Assembly (NCBI GenBank): GCA_934229385.1
Contig: CAKQDH010000004.1
Coordinates: 38,056 to 102,055, forward strand
Direction: 5' to 3'
Length of the DNA: 64,000 bases
Source of the DNA: an uncultured Oenococcus sp.
GTDB lineage: Bacteria; Bacillota; Bacilli; Lactobacillales; Lactobacillaceae
The notes under the pieces were generated by a model. It was not told the origin of the DNA. It saw only the letters and a program-made list of their open reading frames with translations, and did no database searches. Both the position numbers and the translations under genes were made by a program. Below, piece after piece: positions 37,982-48,651 of this stretch (position 1 is the stretch's first letter; the number at the start of each line of letters is the position of its first letter).

Positions 37982-38578
37982 ATGGCTCAATTATTTTTTG
38001 AATACGGAGCAATGGGTTCCGGAAAGACCATCGAACTTTTAAAAGTAGCTCATAATTATGAGCTCCAAAGAAAAAAAGTGCTTTTAATGACCCCTTCTAT
38101 AGACACTAGGTCGGGAATAGGAATAATTTCCAGTCGTCTTGGATTAAAAAGAAAAGCAGTTTCTATAACTAAAAAAGAAGATTTATATAAAAAAATATTA
38201 CAAAATAAAAAAAATTATTCCGTCGTTTTAGTTGATGAGGCTCAATTTATTGAGGAGCCTCAAGTAGATCAATTAGCCAAAATTGTAGATAATTTAAATA
38301 TCCCTGTTATGGCTTTTGGTTTACGTGCTGATGCTTTTACACATCTCTTCCCAGGTTCAAAACGTTTCTTTGAAATAGCTGATAAAATACAGGAAGTTAA
38401 AACCATTTGCGCTTTTTGTGGTAAAAAAGCTATTGCTACCTTAAGATTTAACAATGGGAAACCCCAATATAAGGGAAACCAGATTTTTATCGGAGGTAAT
38501 GAAGCCTATTTACCAGTTTGTAGAAAGCATTGGAAAAAACCTAACCTAAATATGCTAAATAATATAGGTAAATTTTAA
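37982..38578 (+). CDS. tdk: Thymidine kinase
   Basis: Phosphorylates (deoxy)thymidine in salvage. The type II enzyme of 198 residues from the ATG at 37982 (MAQLFFEYGAMGSGKT) has the P-loop at 9-16, VLVDEAQF, and a C-terminal zinc site (CAFCGKKA and the later VCRKHW). An in-frame TTG at 37952 would place the promoter inside the gene and is rejected. It leads the usual tdk-prfA-prmC-sua5 cluster. Confidence 0.95.
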   Translation: MAQLFFEYGAMGSGKTIELLKVAHNYELQRKKVLLMTPSIDTRSGIGIISSRLGLKRKAVSITKKEDLYKKILQNKKNYSVVLVDEAQFIEEPQVDQLAKIVDNLNIPVMAFGLRADAFTHLFPGSKRFFEIADKIQEVKTICAFCGKKAIATLRFNNGKPQYKGNQIFIGGNEAYLPVCRKHWKKPNLNMLNNIGKF

Positions 38579-38701
38579 ATTTATTTATATTATTTATATA
38601 ATACTGTTGGTTTATAAACATAAATTACTTTTAAAGTATTAATTTTATTATTACGCTTATAATAAAATACTTAGTAAAAACTAAATTTAAGTTGTGAAAT
38701 T

Positions 38702-39781
38702 ATGAATAAAATTTTTTCTCGAATTGAAGAAATATCTGAAAGGTATGATGAGCTAAACCAATTAGTGTCAGACCCAGATATCATTTCAGATAAACAAAAA
38801 TATCCAAAATACGCTAAAGAACTGTCTAAAATTACTCCAATTATTAGGAATTATAAGAAATATAAAAAAATTTCTAAACAAATAAAAGAAGATCGACAAT
38901 TAATTGTTAGCCCAGATAAAGAAATGGTTAGTTTAGCAAAGGGAGAATTATCTACATTAAAACAACAACAAAAACAAATCGAGAAAGAATTAAAGCTAGC
39001 TATAATGCCAAAAGACCCCAATGACAATAAAAATATCATAATGGAAATAAGAGGAGCAGCAGGAGGAGATGAAGCTAATATATTTGCTGGTAATTTATTA
39101 AATATGTATTCTCATTATGCTCAAAGAAAAAACTGGAAATTTAATATTATTGACCATACTGACAGTGAAGCTGGTGGATTTAAAGAAGTCGTTGTAAATA
39201 TTTCTGGGCCTAACGTCTACAGTAGGTTAAAATTTGAATCCGGTACACATAGAGTTCAACGAATTCCTGTTACTGAAACGCAAGGTAGAGTACACACAAG
39301 TACAGCCACCGTAGCCGTAATGCCTGAATTTGAGGACATTAATACTAAGGGACTAATCAACCCAAAAGATGTGAGAGAAGATGTATATCGATCGTCAGGA
39401 GCAGGAGGGCAACACGTAAATAAAACTAGTTCTGCTATACGTTTAGTTCATTCTCCTACTGGAATAAAGGTAGAAATACAAGATCAGCGTTCTCAACAAC
39501 AAAATAGAGCCAAAGCTTGGAAAGTTTTAAATTCAAGAGTATATGATTATTTCTCTCAAAAAAATCGAGAAAAATATGATGAAAATCGTCGCATTAAAAT
39601 TGGTTCCGGAGATCGTTCAGAAAGAATAAGGACATATAACTATCCTCAAAATAGGGTTACTGATCATCGGATAAATTTAACATTAAACAAACTTGACAAA
39701 ATAATAAATGGTGATTTAGATGAAATAATTAATGCTTTAATAATTGCAGACCAAACCAAGCGTTTAGAAAGTATTGTCTGA
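38702..39781 (+). CDS. prfA: Peptide chain release factor 1
   Basis: Recognises UAA and UAG stop codons and triggers peptide release. The 359-residue protein has the codon-reading PVT tripeptide in HRVQRIPVTETQGR and the GGQ motif at 235-237 (SGAGGQHVNKTSSA), whose Gln is methylated by PrmC encoded next. A TATAAT box lies at 38658-38663 and only a weak ribosome site is seen. The stop overlaps the earliest possible prmC start. Confidence 0.96.
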   Translation: MNKIFSRIEEISERYDELNQLVSDPDIISDKQKYPKYAKELSKITPIIRNYKKYKKISKQIKEDRQLIVSPDKEMVSLAKGELSTLKQQQKQIEKELKLAIMPKDPNDNKNIIMEIRGAAGGDEANIFAGNLLNMYSHYAQRKNWKFNIIDHTDSEAGGFKEVVVNISGPNVYSRLKFESGTHRVQRIPVTETQGRVHTSTATVAVMPEFEDINTKGLINPKDVREDVYRSSGAGGQHVNKTSSAIRLVHSPTGIKVEIQDQRSQQQNRAKAWKVLNSRVYDYFSQKNREKYDENRRIKIGSGDRSERIRTYNYPQNRVTDHRINLTLNKLDKIINGDLDEIINALIIADQTKRLESIV

Positions 39782-39785
39782 TCGT

Positions 39786-40625
39786 ATGACTACTTTAGGA
39801 AAACTTCGAAAAAAATTTTTAGAAAATATAAATGACCCTTACTTAATAGATGAATTTTTATGTGATGAATTAAATTTAACCAGAACTAATTTAATCCTTA
39901 ATATAAATAGTAGGTCTTTTAATATTTCTAATAATAAACGGATAAAATTGAATTCTGATTTAAAAAAAATCCAAAAGGGCGAACCGTTACAATATATAGT
40001 TGGATTTGCTAAATTTTATGGGAGAAGGTTTTTTGTTAATAAAGATGTTCTTATACCTGAAATTGAAACAGCCGATATGATTGATTATTTAAAAAATTTT
40101 TCCCTTGTACAGTCAGAAAAAAATTTTTCATTAATTGATATTGGAACCGGAAGTGGCAACATAGCTATTACTTTGGCATTAGAATTTCCTAAAAGTGAAA
40201 TTTTCGCCTCTGATATTGATAAAAAAGCACTCCAAATAGCAAAAAAAAATGAAAGAAATCTTTTAAATAAAAGTCGAATACATTTTATTCAGACAAATCT
40301 GTTTAATAATATTCATAAAAAATTTAATTTAATAGTATCTAATCCACCTTATATAAAAAATAAATCACTATCAATAGAAAAAACAGTTGCTAAATATGAA
40401 CCCAGAAAAGCATTATTTGGGGGAAAAGATGGTTTAAACATTTATAGAAAATTAATTCCACAATCTTATAATCATCTAAAAAAAAATGGGAAAATAATGC
40501 TAGAAATAGATAAAGGACTTAAAAATCCAATAAAAAAAATAATTTTGGATTCTTTCCCTAAAGCTAAACCAATAATTTTTAAAGATATCAATGGATTAGA
40601 TCGATTTATTACTTGGAAAAAATAA
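39786..40625 (+). CDS. prmC: Release factor glutamine methyltransferase
   Basis: Methylates the Gln of the GGQ motif in release factors. It has a helical N-terminal domain followed by a SAM-binding fold (DIGTGSGNIAI) and the catalytic NPPYI motif (SNPPYIKNKS). The ATG at 39786 gives 279 residues. An in-frame TTG at 39774 overlapping prfA is the alternative. It directly follows its substrate gene. Confidence 0.94.
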   Translation: MTTLGKLRKKFLENINDPYLIDEFLCDELNLTRTNLILNINSRSFNISNNKRIKLNSDLKKIQKGEPLQYIVGFAKFYGRRFFVNKDVLIPEIETADMIDYLKNFSLVQSEKNFSLIDIGTGSGNIAITLALEFPKSEIFASDIDKKALQIAKKNERNLLNKSRIHFIQTNLFNNIHKKFNLIVSNPPYIKNKSLSIEKTVAKYEPRKALFGGKDGLNIYRKLIPQSYNHLKKNGKIMLEIDKGLKNPIKKIILDSFPKAKPIIFKDINGLDRFITWKK

Positions 40626-40639
40626 AAATAGGAGAAAAA

Positions 40640-41662
40640 ATGACAATTACCTTAAAGACAAAACACGAAGACCTAATAAAAGCAGCTCATATTTTAGATT
40701 CTGGAGGGGTGGTTGCTTTTCCTACAGAAACTGTTTATGGAATTGGTGCTGATGCCACTAATTCTCAAGCCGTTAAAAAAGTTTTTGCTGCCAAAAAAAG
40801 ACCACAAGATAATCCCTTAATTGTAACTGTTTCTGATAAAAAAATGTTAAGCCGATTTGCTAACATTAATCAAAAAGCCGAAAAACTAATTAAAAATTTT
40901 TGGCCAGGACCACTTACTCTTGTTCTAACATTAAAAAACAAAAAAACACTTCCATCAAACGTTACAGCTGGATTAAGTACAGCTGCATTTAGAAACCCCA
41001 TAAATAAAAATACAAGAGAAATGATTGCCTTATTAAATAAACCCATTGTAGGGCCTTCAGCAAATCTTTCCACAAAACCTTCACCAACTACTGCCCTACA
41101 TGTATTACATGATCTTAACGGAAGAATAGACGCTGTCGTCGACAATGGACAAACACAAATTGGAGTAGAATCTACAATCATTGATCTTTCTGTAAAAAAA
41201 CCAACTATTTTAAGGCCAGGTAAAATAACCTCACAACAAATTAGTTCCATTTTAAAAGAAAAAATTGTAGATCCTTCTTCTATCTCAATTAGTAAATCTG
41301 CTACCCCTAAAGCTCCAGGAATGAAATATCGCCATTATGCACCAAGTAAAAACGTAACTATCTTTAGTTCAACATCTTTTCCTCAATTAAAGGAAAAATT
41401 AAAGAAAACTGATTCAGTTGTTGCTTTTAATAAATTCATAAAAACTCTGGACCCAACTTTTTATACATGGTCTTTAGGAAATAATGCAGAATCAGCAACA
41501 AAAGAACTCTTTTCCGCTTTAAGATACCTTGACGATCAAAAAAAAGTCAAAAGTATTTTTGTTCAATCATTACCAGAAAAGGGTATAGGTGAGGCTTATA
41601 TGAATAGGCTGAAAAAAGCTTCGGGAAATAAATATTTTCCTTCTAAAAGAAGACAAAATTAA
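40640..41662 (+). CDS. sua5: Threonylcarbamoyl-AMP synthase (Sua5/TsaC)
   Basis: Makes threonylcarbamoyl-adenylate, the first step to tRNA t6A, completed by TsaBDE. The 340-residue long form has a YrdC domain (GGVVAFPTETVYGIGADA, KKRPQDNPL, GPSANLS) plus a C-terminal Sua5 domain (APGMKYRHYAPSKNVTIF onward). The ATG at 40640 has AGGAG 6 nt upstream and is preferred over an in-frame ATG at 40613, which lies inside prmC. Confidence 0.94.
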   Translation: MTITLKTKHEDLIKAAHILDSGGVVAFPTETVYGIGADATNSQAVKKVFAAKKRPQDNPLIVTVSDKKMLSRFANINQKAEKLIKNFWPGPLTLVLTLKNKKTLPSNVTAGLSTAAFRNPINKNTREMIALLNKPIVGPSANLSTKPSPTTALHVLHDLNGRIDAVVDNGQTQIGVESTIIDLSVKKPTILRPGKITSQQISSILKEKIVDPSSISISKSATPKAPGMKYRHYAPSKNVTIFSSTSFPQLKEKLKKTDSVVAFNKFIKTLDPTFYTWSLGNNAESATKELFSALRYLDDQKKVKSIFVQSLPEKGIGEAYMNRLKKASGNKYFPSKRRQN

Positions 41663-41914
41663 CTAAAATTGAATTAATTAATTAAATAGCAAAAACCAAT
41701 GTAATTGTTCTAATAAACTTAATTCACAAAAATTAATTTTCTCTCAAATATTACCATTCTAAAAAAATAAGGGTAACTAATAAAAATTTTATAATCTCCG
41801 ATTTTTTAGAGAAATTAGCTCAATTTTATTATGGCAATCATCCCTTTAAAATTATTTCTTTAGCAAAAAAATTTATCTATACTACATTACATATATAAAA
41901 ATATAAAATTATCT

Positions 41915-42628
41915 TCATTTATTCCATTCTTTTAGAATTCTGTTATATACAGTTACTGGTTTTGATGAATTTATAATAGGACGGCCAACGATAATTCCAT
42001 TACTTTTTAATTCAATAGCTTCTTTTGGAGTGACAACTCTTTTTTGGTCATCATTTACAATTTGTTTTAAACGAATCCCTGGATTAAGGCAGAGAAAATC
42101 TTGTCCAATTTTTTGATGAATAATAGGGTTTTCTAAAGCTGAACATACAACTCCATCAGCTCCATTTTCTTTTGCTAATTTAGCTAAACTTAACACAGAT
42201 TCGTTTAAATTAGCTTGAATTAACTGTTCTTTATGCATCTGTTTTTCAGAAGTAGAGGTGAGTTGAGTAACAGCGATTAATTTAGCTGGCTTAAATCCTT
42301 TTTCTTTGCTACCTTCTATCAAACCTTTTTTTGCTGCTTTAATCATTTTAGATCCCCCAGAAGCATGAATAGTCATTAGCTGGATGTTTTTAATAGCTAA
42401 TTGGTAAGCAGCTTTTTTTACTGTATTAGGGATATCATATAATTTTAAATCTAAAAAAATATTAACTTCTCGTTTATGTAGCTCTTGTATAATTGAAGGA
42501 CCATCTTTAGAATAAAATAATTCCATTCCAATTTTTACAAAAAGATTAGGCTTATTAGCAAATTTATTTAAAAACCTTAAGGTTTGCTTTTTATTTTCAA
42601 AATCTAAAGAGATGATAATTGGTTTCAT
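41915..42628 (-). CDS. pyrF: Orotidine 5'-phosphate decarboxylase
   Basis: Final step of UMP synthesis. The 237-residue TIM-barrel protein has IISLDFENKK and the catalytic DLKLYDIPNTVKKA with the Asp-Lys-Asp network, and a phosphate-binding GIIVGRPI near the C terminus. It is last in the operon, 94 bp after pyrE, with no Shine-Dalgarno sequence visible at its start. Confidence 0.95.
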   Translation of the reverse strand: MKPIIISLDFENKKQTLRFLNKFANKPNLFVKIGMELFYSKDGPSIIQELHKREVNIFLDLKLYDIPNTVKKAAYQLAIKNIQLMTIHASGGSKMIKAAKKGLIEGSKEKGFKPAKLIAVTQLTSTSEKQMHKEQLIQANLNESVLSLAKLAKENGADGVVCSALENPIIHQKIGQDFLCLNPGIRLKQIVNDDQKRVVTPKEAIELKSNGIIVGRPIINSSKPVTVYNRILKEWNK

Positions 42629-42722
42629 AGTGTTTTTTAAAAATAAATTGTATGGCTCAAAAAAATTTTATATTTTTTATAATTTAATTAATATTATTTA
42701 AAAAATACAAAATTTCTTAAAT

Positions 42723-43370
42723 TTAACGCTGTTTATATTTTTTGCTCCAATCTATTGGGTTTTGGTGCCAAGAATATAATAATTCAAAATCATAATGATC
42801 AATATAATTTTTCCTTAAAGCAATTTTTATTAAATCAAAATAATTAGTTAAGCTAAAAGAAGATACATTATAAAGTTCAAAATTATTTGTTGCCTGAGGT
42901 AGTTGATAACTAAAAATTGAACCTACGGCTAAAATATTTCCTCCGGCCTTACGAACGGCTTTTACAGCTTTAAGTACACTGCCTCCAGTTGAAAACAAAT
43001 CATCTATTAAAATTACTTGTGACCCCTCTTTAAGGACACCTTCAATTTGGCTTTTAGTCCCATGCTCTTTTGGTTTTGACCGAACATATATCAACGGAAG
43101 ATTAAGTTTTTCCGCTACCCAAGCAGCATGTGGGATTCCCGCCGTTGCAACACCAGCAATTACGTCAACGTTTAAAAACTTTTCATGTATTTTTTTAGCA
43201 AAACCCTCAGCAATATTTTTTCTTACATTTGGATAAGAAACAGTTAAACGATTATCTGTATAAATAGGGCTATAAATTCCACTTGCCCATTTAAACGGTT
43301 CTTTAGAATTTAAGCTTACAGCTTTAATCTTTAATAAATTCGCTGCTATTACATTTGATATTTCTTTCAT
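42723..43370 (-). CDS. pyrE: Orotate phosphoribosyltransferase
   Basis: Joins orotate to PRPP to give OMP. The 215-residue protein has FKWASGIYSPIYTDNR at the N terminus and the PRPP motif VILIDDLFSTGGS. AAAGGAA precedes the ATG. It precedes pyrF, the reverse of the F-E order known from some lactobacilli. Confidence 0.95.
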   Translation of the reverse strand: MKEISNVIAANLLKIKAVSLNSKEPFKWASGIYSPIYTDNRLTVSYPNVRKNIAEGFAKKIHEKFLNVDVIAGVATAGIPHAAWVAEKLNLPLIYVRSKPKEHGTKSQIEGVLKEGSQVILIDDLFSTGGSVLKAVKAVRKAGGNILAVGSIFSYQLPQATNNFELYNVSSFSLTNYFDLIKIALRKNYIDHYDFELLYSWHQNPIDWSKKYKQR

Positions 43371-43408
43371 TTTCCTTTTCCCACCTTAACTAGCTCCTTA
43401 AATAAAGT

Positions 43409-44341
43409 TCATTTTTGATAAATTTGTTCTAAAACATTATTACTTAATTGAGATAATGATTTAATTTTATATTTTTTCATAGTTAAAGGGAGCTTATTTA
43501 TAATATTCGAGCAGATTTTAGGATTAGAAAAATTACCAGACCCTATTTCAATAGCATTTGCACCTGCCATAAAAAATTCCAAAACATCATTTGAATTGTT
43601 AACCCCGCCACAAGCAATGATTGGTAACTTAGTATGCTGACGAACCTGATAAACCATATTAATAGCTAATGGATGAATAGCTCTACCAGATAACCCTCCG
43701 CTTAAATTACCAAGAACGGGACGCTTCGTTTTTAAGTTAATTTTCATACCAGTTAAAGTATTAATCATCGTAAGACCATCAGCGCCGCCTTTTTCTGCAG
43801 CTTTAGCAATAGAAACAATGTCAGTAACATTAGGTGTTAATTTCATAAAAACGGGTTTATTGCTGATTTTTACTATTTTTCGCGTTAATTTTTCAACCAA
43901 TTCCGGGTCATTTCCAAACAGAGCACCACCTTTTTTTACATTAGGACAGGAAACATTAATTTCAATTAACGCAATATTTGGGGCCTTTATTATTTGCTTA
44001 GCCACATTTATATATTCTGAAATTTTAGAACCAGCCACGCTCCCAATAATCGGTAAATTAGGAAAATGACTAGCTAACCAAGGTAATTTCTCTAAAAAAA
44101 CATTTTTAATGCCAGGGTTTTTTAGCCCAATGGCATTTAACCAACCAGCTGATGTTTCAGTCACAACTGGAGGTTTATTTCCTTTTCTCGGTTTTTCCGT
44201 AGTAGATTTAATTACCAGACTACCCAAAACATTAAGATTAAATTTCCGTGATAATTCTTTTCCAAAAGCCACGGTGCCACTGGCTGGAATAATTGGATTT
44301 TTTAATTTTATATTTGCTAAATTAACTCTTAAATTTTCCAT
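43409..44341 (-). CDS. pyrD: Dihydroorotate dehydrogenase, class 1B-like
   Basis: Oxidises dihydroorotate to orotate with FMN. The 310-residue protein has the catalytic Cys132 in EINVSCPN, the FMN-binding Lys in MKLTPNVTDI, LSGRAIHPLAI and GGVNNSNDVLEF. The sequence resembles class 1B enzymes, which normally work with the PyrK electron-transfer subunit, but no pyrK occurs in this operon. Confidence 0.93.
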   Translation of the reverse strand: MENLRVNLANIKLKNPIIPASGTVAFGKELSRKFNLNVLGSLVIKSTTEKPRKGNKPPVVTETSAGWLNAIGLKNPGIKNVFLEKLPWLASHFPNLPIIGSVAGSKISEYINVAKQIIKAPNIALIEINVSCPNVKKGGALFGNDPELVEKLTRKIVKISNKPVFMKLTPNVTDIVSIAKAAEKGGADGLTMINTLTGMKINLKTKRPVLGNLSGGLSGRAIHPLAINMVYQVRQHTKLPIIACGGVNNSNDVLEFFMAGANAIEIGSGNFSNPKICSNIINKLPLTMKKYKIKSLSQLSNNVLEQIYQK

Positions 44342-44384
44342 TTATATTTCTTTTCGTTTTTTATAAAATTTTCTTTTTAAATTT

Positions 44385-47300
44385 TTATAAAGAATGGGTT
44401 ATAAATCCTCGAGATTCTAAAACTTTTAATATTGCTTTAACTGTATCTAAAGAAGTAAAGAGGGGGACGTCATAAATAATTGAGGCGTTCCTAATTAATG
44501 AACCATCTTTAGCAGAATATTGTCTATCTGAAATAGTATTCACCACAATTTGAATTTTCCCAGTTCCTATTTGTTTTAATAGATTGTTTTTTCTTGTTGA
44601 TACTTTGTTTACTCTCTCAACATCAAGGCCATTTTTTTCAAAATAAGAAGCTGTACCAGCAGTGGCTAAGAGAAAATAACCTAACTCATGAAAACTTTTT
44701 GCTAAATTCAAAGCTTCTTTTTTATCATCATCTTTTACGGTAAATAAAATCCTCCCTTTCATAGGAATATGTAATTTAGAAGCTTCAAAGGCTTTATAAA
44801 GTGCTTTTGGCATGGTCCGATCACTACCCATTACTTCTCCCGTAGATTTCATTTCTGGTCCTAATAAAGTGTCTACCTGATTTAATTTAGAAAAAGAAAA
44901 GACTGGAGCTTTAACATAATTTAATGAACTTGCTTTTATCAAACCGCCTTTATATCCTAACTTGCTTAACTTTATCCCTAAAATCGCTTTGGTAGCTACT
45001 TCAGCCATTGAAATACCAGTTATTTTGCTAAGAAAGGGAACTGTCCGACTAGCTCGAGGATTAACTTCAAGCACATATAATTTATTATTATGAATTATAA
45101 ATTGGATATTTATTATCCCTTTGCAATTTAAAGCTAACGCTAACTTTTTGGTATAACCAACAATCTTTTTTTGTAAATTTTCCGAAATAGTTTGTGGAGG
45201 ATACACGGCCATTGAGTCACCTGAATGAACACCAGCCCGTTCTATGTGTTCCATAATGCCAGGTATTAAAACTGTTTCCCCATCACAAATTGCATCTACT
45301 TCACATTCTTTACCAAGTAAATAACTGTCAATAAGGACAGGATGGTTATGAGAAACTTTGACAGCATTATAAATATAATATTCTAAATCGCTTCGCTTAT
45401 TAATAATTTCCATAGCCCGTCCGCCTAGAACATAACTAGGCCTAACTAAAACTGGGTAGCCTATTTTATCAGCCGTTTCCAGAGCTTCTTTTTCATTCTT
45501 TATAGTTTTCCCTCTAGGTTGAAGAATACCAAGCTTTTTAATAATTTTATTAAATTGATATCGATCCTCGGCCTTATTAAGATCATTAGCAGAAGTCCCA
45601 AGTATCTTTACATCATGATTGGTTAGGGATTTTGCAAGATTAACTGCTGTTTGGCCTCCAAATTGAACAATTACTCCTATAGGATTTTCTATATCGATTA
45701 CATTTAAAACATCCTCAATAGTTAAGGGCTCAAAATATAATTTGTCAGACACAGAAAAATCCGTTGAAACCGTTTCGGGGTTATTATTAATAATAATAGC
45801 TTCGAAACCTGCTTTTTGAATAGCTTGTATTGAATGGACCGTAGCATAATCAAACTCAACCCCCTGTCCAATACGAATTGGGCCTGATCCTATAACTAAT
45901 ATTGAAGGCTTTTTATTAACAATAGATTCGTTTTCCGATTCATAGGTACTATAATAATAAGGCGTTTTAGAATCAAACTCTCCTGCACAAGTATCCACCA
46001 TTTTATAAACAGGCTTCAACTTTTTCTTCTTACGTAAATCCCTAATTTGACCAGAAGTTATTCCCCAAATCTTTGCAATAAAAGAATCAGGAAAACCATT
46101 TTCTTTAGCTACTTTTAAAATTCTCAAATCATTAATATTATTTTTTAGCTTTCCTTCAATTTGGAAAATGTGTAACAGTTTATCTAAAAAGAAAATATTT
46201 ATATGCGTTAATTCTGCCAAATATTTAATTTCATATCCTCTTCTTATTGCCTCCATTAAACAAAATAAGCGATCATCTTCAGCATAAATTAATTTCTGGC
46301 TTAATTGTTCATCGTTTAATTTTTTTAGCGAATTTTCTTCCAAATAATCATGGTTAATTTCAAGAGAACGAACTGCCTTTAAAGTAGCCTCTTCAATATT
46401 TCTTCCAATCGCCATCACTTCCCCAGTAGCTTTCATTTGAGTACCAAGACGTTTATTAGCGGTAATGAACTTATCAAATGGCCAACGAGGTATTTTACAA
46501 ACGACATAATCTAAAGCAGGCTCAAATTCGGCATAAGTTTTATCCGTAACTGGATTTTTTATTTCGTCTAAATGTAAACCTACAGCAATTTTAGCTGCCA
46601 TTTTTGCAATTGGATAGCCAGTAGCTTTGGAAGCTAAAGCTGAAGATCGACTTACTCTAGGATTGACCTCAATAATATAATACTGAAAACTCTTTGGATC
46701 TAAAGCTAACTGTACATTACATCCTCCTTCAATCTTTAAAGCTCGAATAATCTTAAGAGAAGCATCTCGTAACATTTGTATTTCTCTATCTGACAACGTC
46801 TGAATAGGTGCATACACAATTGAATCACCAGTATGTATACCAACTGGGTCAAAGTTTTCTAAATTACAAACTACTAATGCATTATCAGCAGCATCACGCA
46901 TTACTTCAAATTCAATTTCTTTATACCCAGCAATACTTTGTTCTACTAAAATTTGAGTAACTGGGGAAAGATGTAAACCATTTTCAGCGATTTTTTTTAA
47001 CTGTTTTTCATTTTTAGCTATTCCTCCTCCAGTTCCACCCATTGTATAAGCAGGCCTAACAATTACTGGAAAACCTTTTTGTTTAGCAAATAATAAGGCT
47101 TCACTAACTGTCTGAGCAGTTTTAGAAGAAGGGGTGGGTTGGTCCAATTTTTTCATAAGCGCTTTGAATTTCCCACGATCTTCAGCTTGATTAATTGCCG
47201 ATAAATCAGTTCCCAATAATTCAATTTTCATTTCTTGAAGAATTCCTACTTTCGAAAGTTCTGCCGCCATATTTAAACCTTGCTGTCCACCTAAAGTTGG

Positions 47301-47561
47301 TAAAATAGCTTCTGGTTTTTCTTTACGCAAAATTTGGGAAACAAATTGTAGGGTGATCGGTTCTAAATAAACTTTATCGGCAATTTCTTTATCAGTCATT
47401 ATGGTAGCCGGATTTGAATTAACTAAAATTACTTCATATCCTAATTCTTTTAAAGCCAAGCAAGCTTGTGTACCAGAGTAATCGAATTCTGCTGCTTGGC
47501 CAATTATAATAGGTCCAGAACCAATAACCATAATTTTATGAATATCTGTACGTTTAGGCAT
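44385..47561 (-). CDS. carB: Carbamoyl-phosphate synthase large subunit
   Basis: Uses bicarbonate, ammonia and two ATP to make carbamoyl phosphate for the pyrimidine pathway. The 1058-residue protein is full length with two homologous ATP-grasp halves ([20 protein letters not shown] near residue 11; [17 protein letters not shown] near 555) and a C-terminal allosteric MGS domain. AAAGGA lies upstream of the ATG. It is next to its glutaminase subunit gene. Confidence 0.97.
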   Translation of the reverse strand: MPKRTDIHKIMVIGSGPIIIGQAAEFDYSGTQACLALKELGYEVILVNSNPATIMTDKEIADKVYLEPITLQFVSQILRKEKPEAILPTLGGQQGLNMAAELSKVGILQEMKIELLGTDLSAINQAEDRGKFKALMKKLDQPTPSSKTAQTVSEALLFAKQKGFPVIVRPAYTMGGTGGGIAKNEKQLKKIAENGLHLSPVTQILVEQSIAGYKEIEFEVMRDAADNALVVCNLENFDPVGIHTGDSIVYAPIQTLSDREIQMLRDASLKIIRALKIEGGCNVQLALDPKSFQYYIIEVNPRVSRSSALASKATGYPIAKMAAKIAVGLHLDEIKNPVTDKTYAEFEPALDYVVCKIPRWPFDKFITANKRLGTQMKATGEVMAIGRNIEEATLKAVRSLEINHDYLEENSLKKLNDEQLSQKLIYAEDDRLFCLMEAIRRGYEIKYLAELTHINIFFLDKLLHIFQIEGKLKNNINDLRILKVAKENGFPDSFIAKIWGITSGQIRDLRKKKKLKPVYKMVDTCAGEFDSKTPYYYSTYESENESIVNKKPSILVIGSGPIRIGQGVEFDYATVHSIQAIQKAGFEAIIINNNPETVSTDFSVSDKLYFEPLTIEDVLNVIDIENPIGVIVQFGGQTAVNLAKSLTNHDVKILGTSANDLNKAEDRYQFNKIIKKLGILQPRGKTIKNEKEALETADKIGYPVLVRPSYVLGGRAMEIINKRSDLEYYIYNAVKVSHNHPVLIDSYLLGKECEVDAICDGETVLIPGIMEHIERAGVHSGDSMAVYPPQTISENLQKKIVGYTKKLALALNCKGIINIQFIIHNNKLYVLEVNPRASRTVPFLSKITGISMAEVATKAILGIKLSKLGYKGGLIKASSLNYVKAPVFSFSKLNQVDTLLGPEMKSTGEVMGSDRTMPKALYKAFEASKLHIPMKGRILFTVKDDDKKEALNLAKSFHELGYFLLATAGTASYFEKNGLDVERVNKVSTRKNNLLKQIGTGKIQIVVNTISDRQYSAKDGSLIRNASIIYDVPLFTSLDTVKAILKVLESRGFITHSL

Positions 47562-47577
47562 TTTTATTTTATCCTTT

Positions 47578-48651
47578 CTACTTTTTGGCTTCCATTAAAC
47601 CTATAAATTCATCAAAAAGATGACCAGCATCATGTGGACCAGGAGAAGCATCTGGATGAAATTGCACTGAAAAAGCAGGATAATTAAGGTGATGAAGTCC
47701 TTCGACTGTTCCATCATTAATTTCTTCATGAGTAACTATTAAGTTAGTTTGCCCTAAAGAATTTCGTTTCACGGCATAACCGTGATTTTGAGAAGTAAAA
47801 TCTATACGTCCTGTAGCAATTTCTCGTACAGGATGATTAAAACCACGGTGTCCAAACTTCATTTTAAAAGTATCAGCACCGTTAGCTAAAGCAAATAATT
47901 GATGACCAAAGCATATACCAAATAAAGGAATTCGTTTTTCTACTCGCAAAATCATCTTTAATATTCTTTTACTAATAACTTTTGGATCACCAGGACCATT
48001 AGTTAAAACAACACCATCTGGTTTTAAACGAAAAATTTTATCTGAGGTTGTATTATATGGCACGATAGTCGAATTACAATGTCTCTTAGAAAGTTCACGC
48101 AAGATAGAATGTTTCAAGCCAAAATCAATAACAGCAACATTAAATCCGGTATTTGGGCTAGGAAAAGCATTTTTTGTAGAACTTTCTTTCACTAAATTTT
48201 GATCTAAAATAGTTTTTCTTAAATCAGAAAGTGTATAGGAAGTTAATTTATTAACTAAGCAAGCTTTCATAGAGCCTTTGGTACGAATATGTTTAGTAAC
48301 GGCCCGAGTATCAATATTAGAAATTCCTGGAATATTATTAACGTTTAAAAAATCATCAAGAGACATTATATATCTCCAATTACCAGTTTGACGAGCTAAT
48401 TCATGGACTACAACAGCTCTGCATCGAGGAATAATTGATTCATAATCGTCTTTATTAATACCATAATTACCAATTAAAGGATAAGTAAACATTAAAATCT
48501 CACCATTATAAGATTGGTCAGTTATTGATTCCTGATAACCACTCATACCAGTATTAAAAACTAATTCACCAACTGTATCCTTTTTTGCACCAAAAGCTTT
48601 TCCTTTAAAAATAGTGCCATCTTCTAAGACCAAATATTTTTGCATTTTCAT
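47578..48651 (-). CDS. carA: Carbamoyl-phosphate synthase small (glutaminase) subunit
   Basis: Hydrolyses glutamine and passes ammonia to CarB. The 357-residue protein has catalytic Cys247 (FGICFGHQ) and His332. The third triad position, Glu in the common HPEASPGP motif, is Asp334 here ([10 protein letters not shown]). The ATG at 48651 overlaps the pyrC stop as ATGA. A second in-frame ATG two codons later has better spacing from AGGA and may be the actual start. Confidence 0.95.
   Translation of the reverse strand: MKMQKYLVLEDGTIFKGKAFGAKKDTVGELVFNTGMSGYQESITDQSYNGEILMFTYPLIGNYGINKDDYESIIPRCRAVVVHELARQTGNWRYIMSLDDFLNVNNIPGISNIDTRAVTKHIRTKGSMKACLVNKLTSYTLSDLRKTILDQNLVKESSTKNAFPSPNTGFNVAVIDFGLKHSILRELSKRHCNSTIVPYNTTSDKIFRLKPDGVVLTNGPGDPKVISKRILKMILRVEKRIPLFGICFGHQLFALANGADTFKMKFGHRGFNHPVREIATGRIDFTSQNHGYAVKRNSLGQTNLIVTHEEINDGTVEGLHHLNYPAFSVQFHPDASPGPHDAGHLFDEFIGLMEAKK

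Noticed and set aside
40870..41250. 126-codon minus-strand open frame inside sua5
   Set aside because: It mirrors the conserved YrdC domain and has no family resemblance; a composition artefact.
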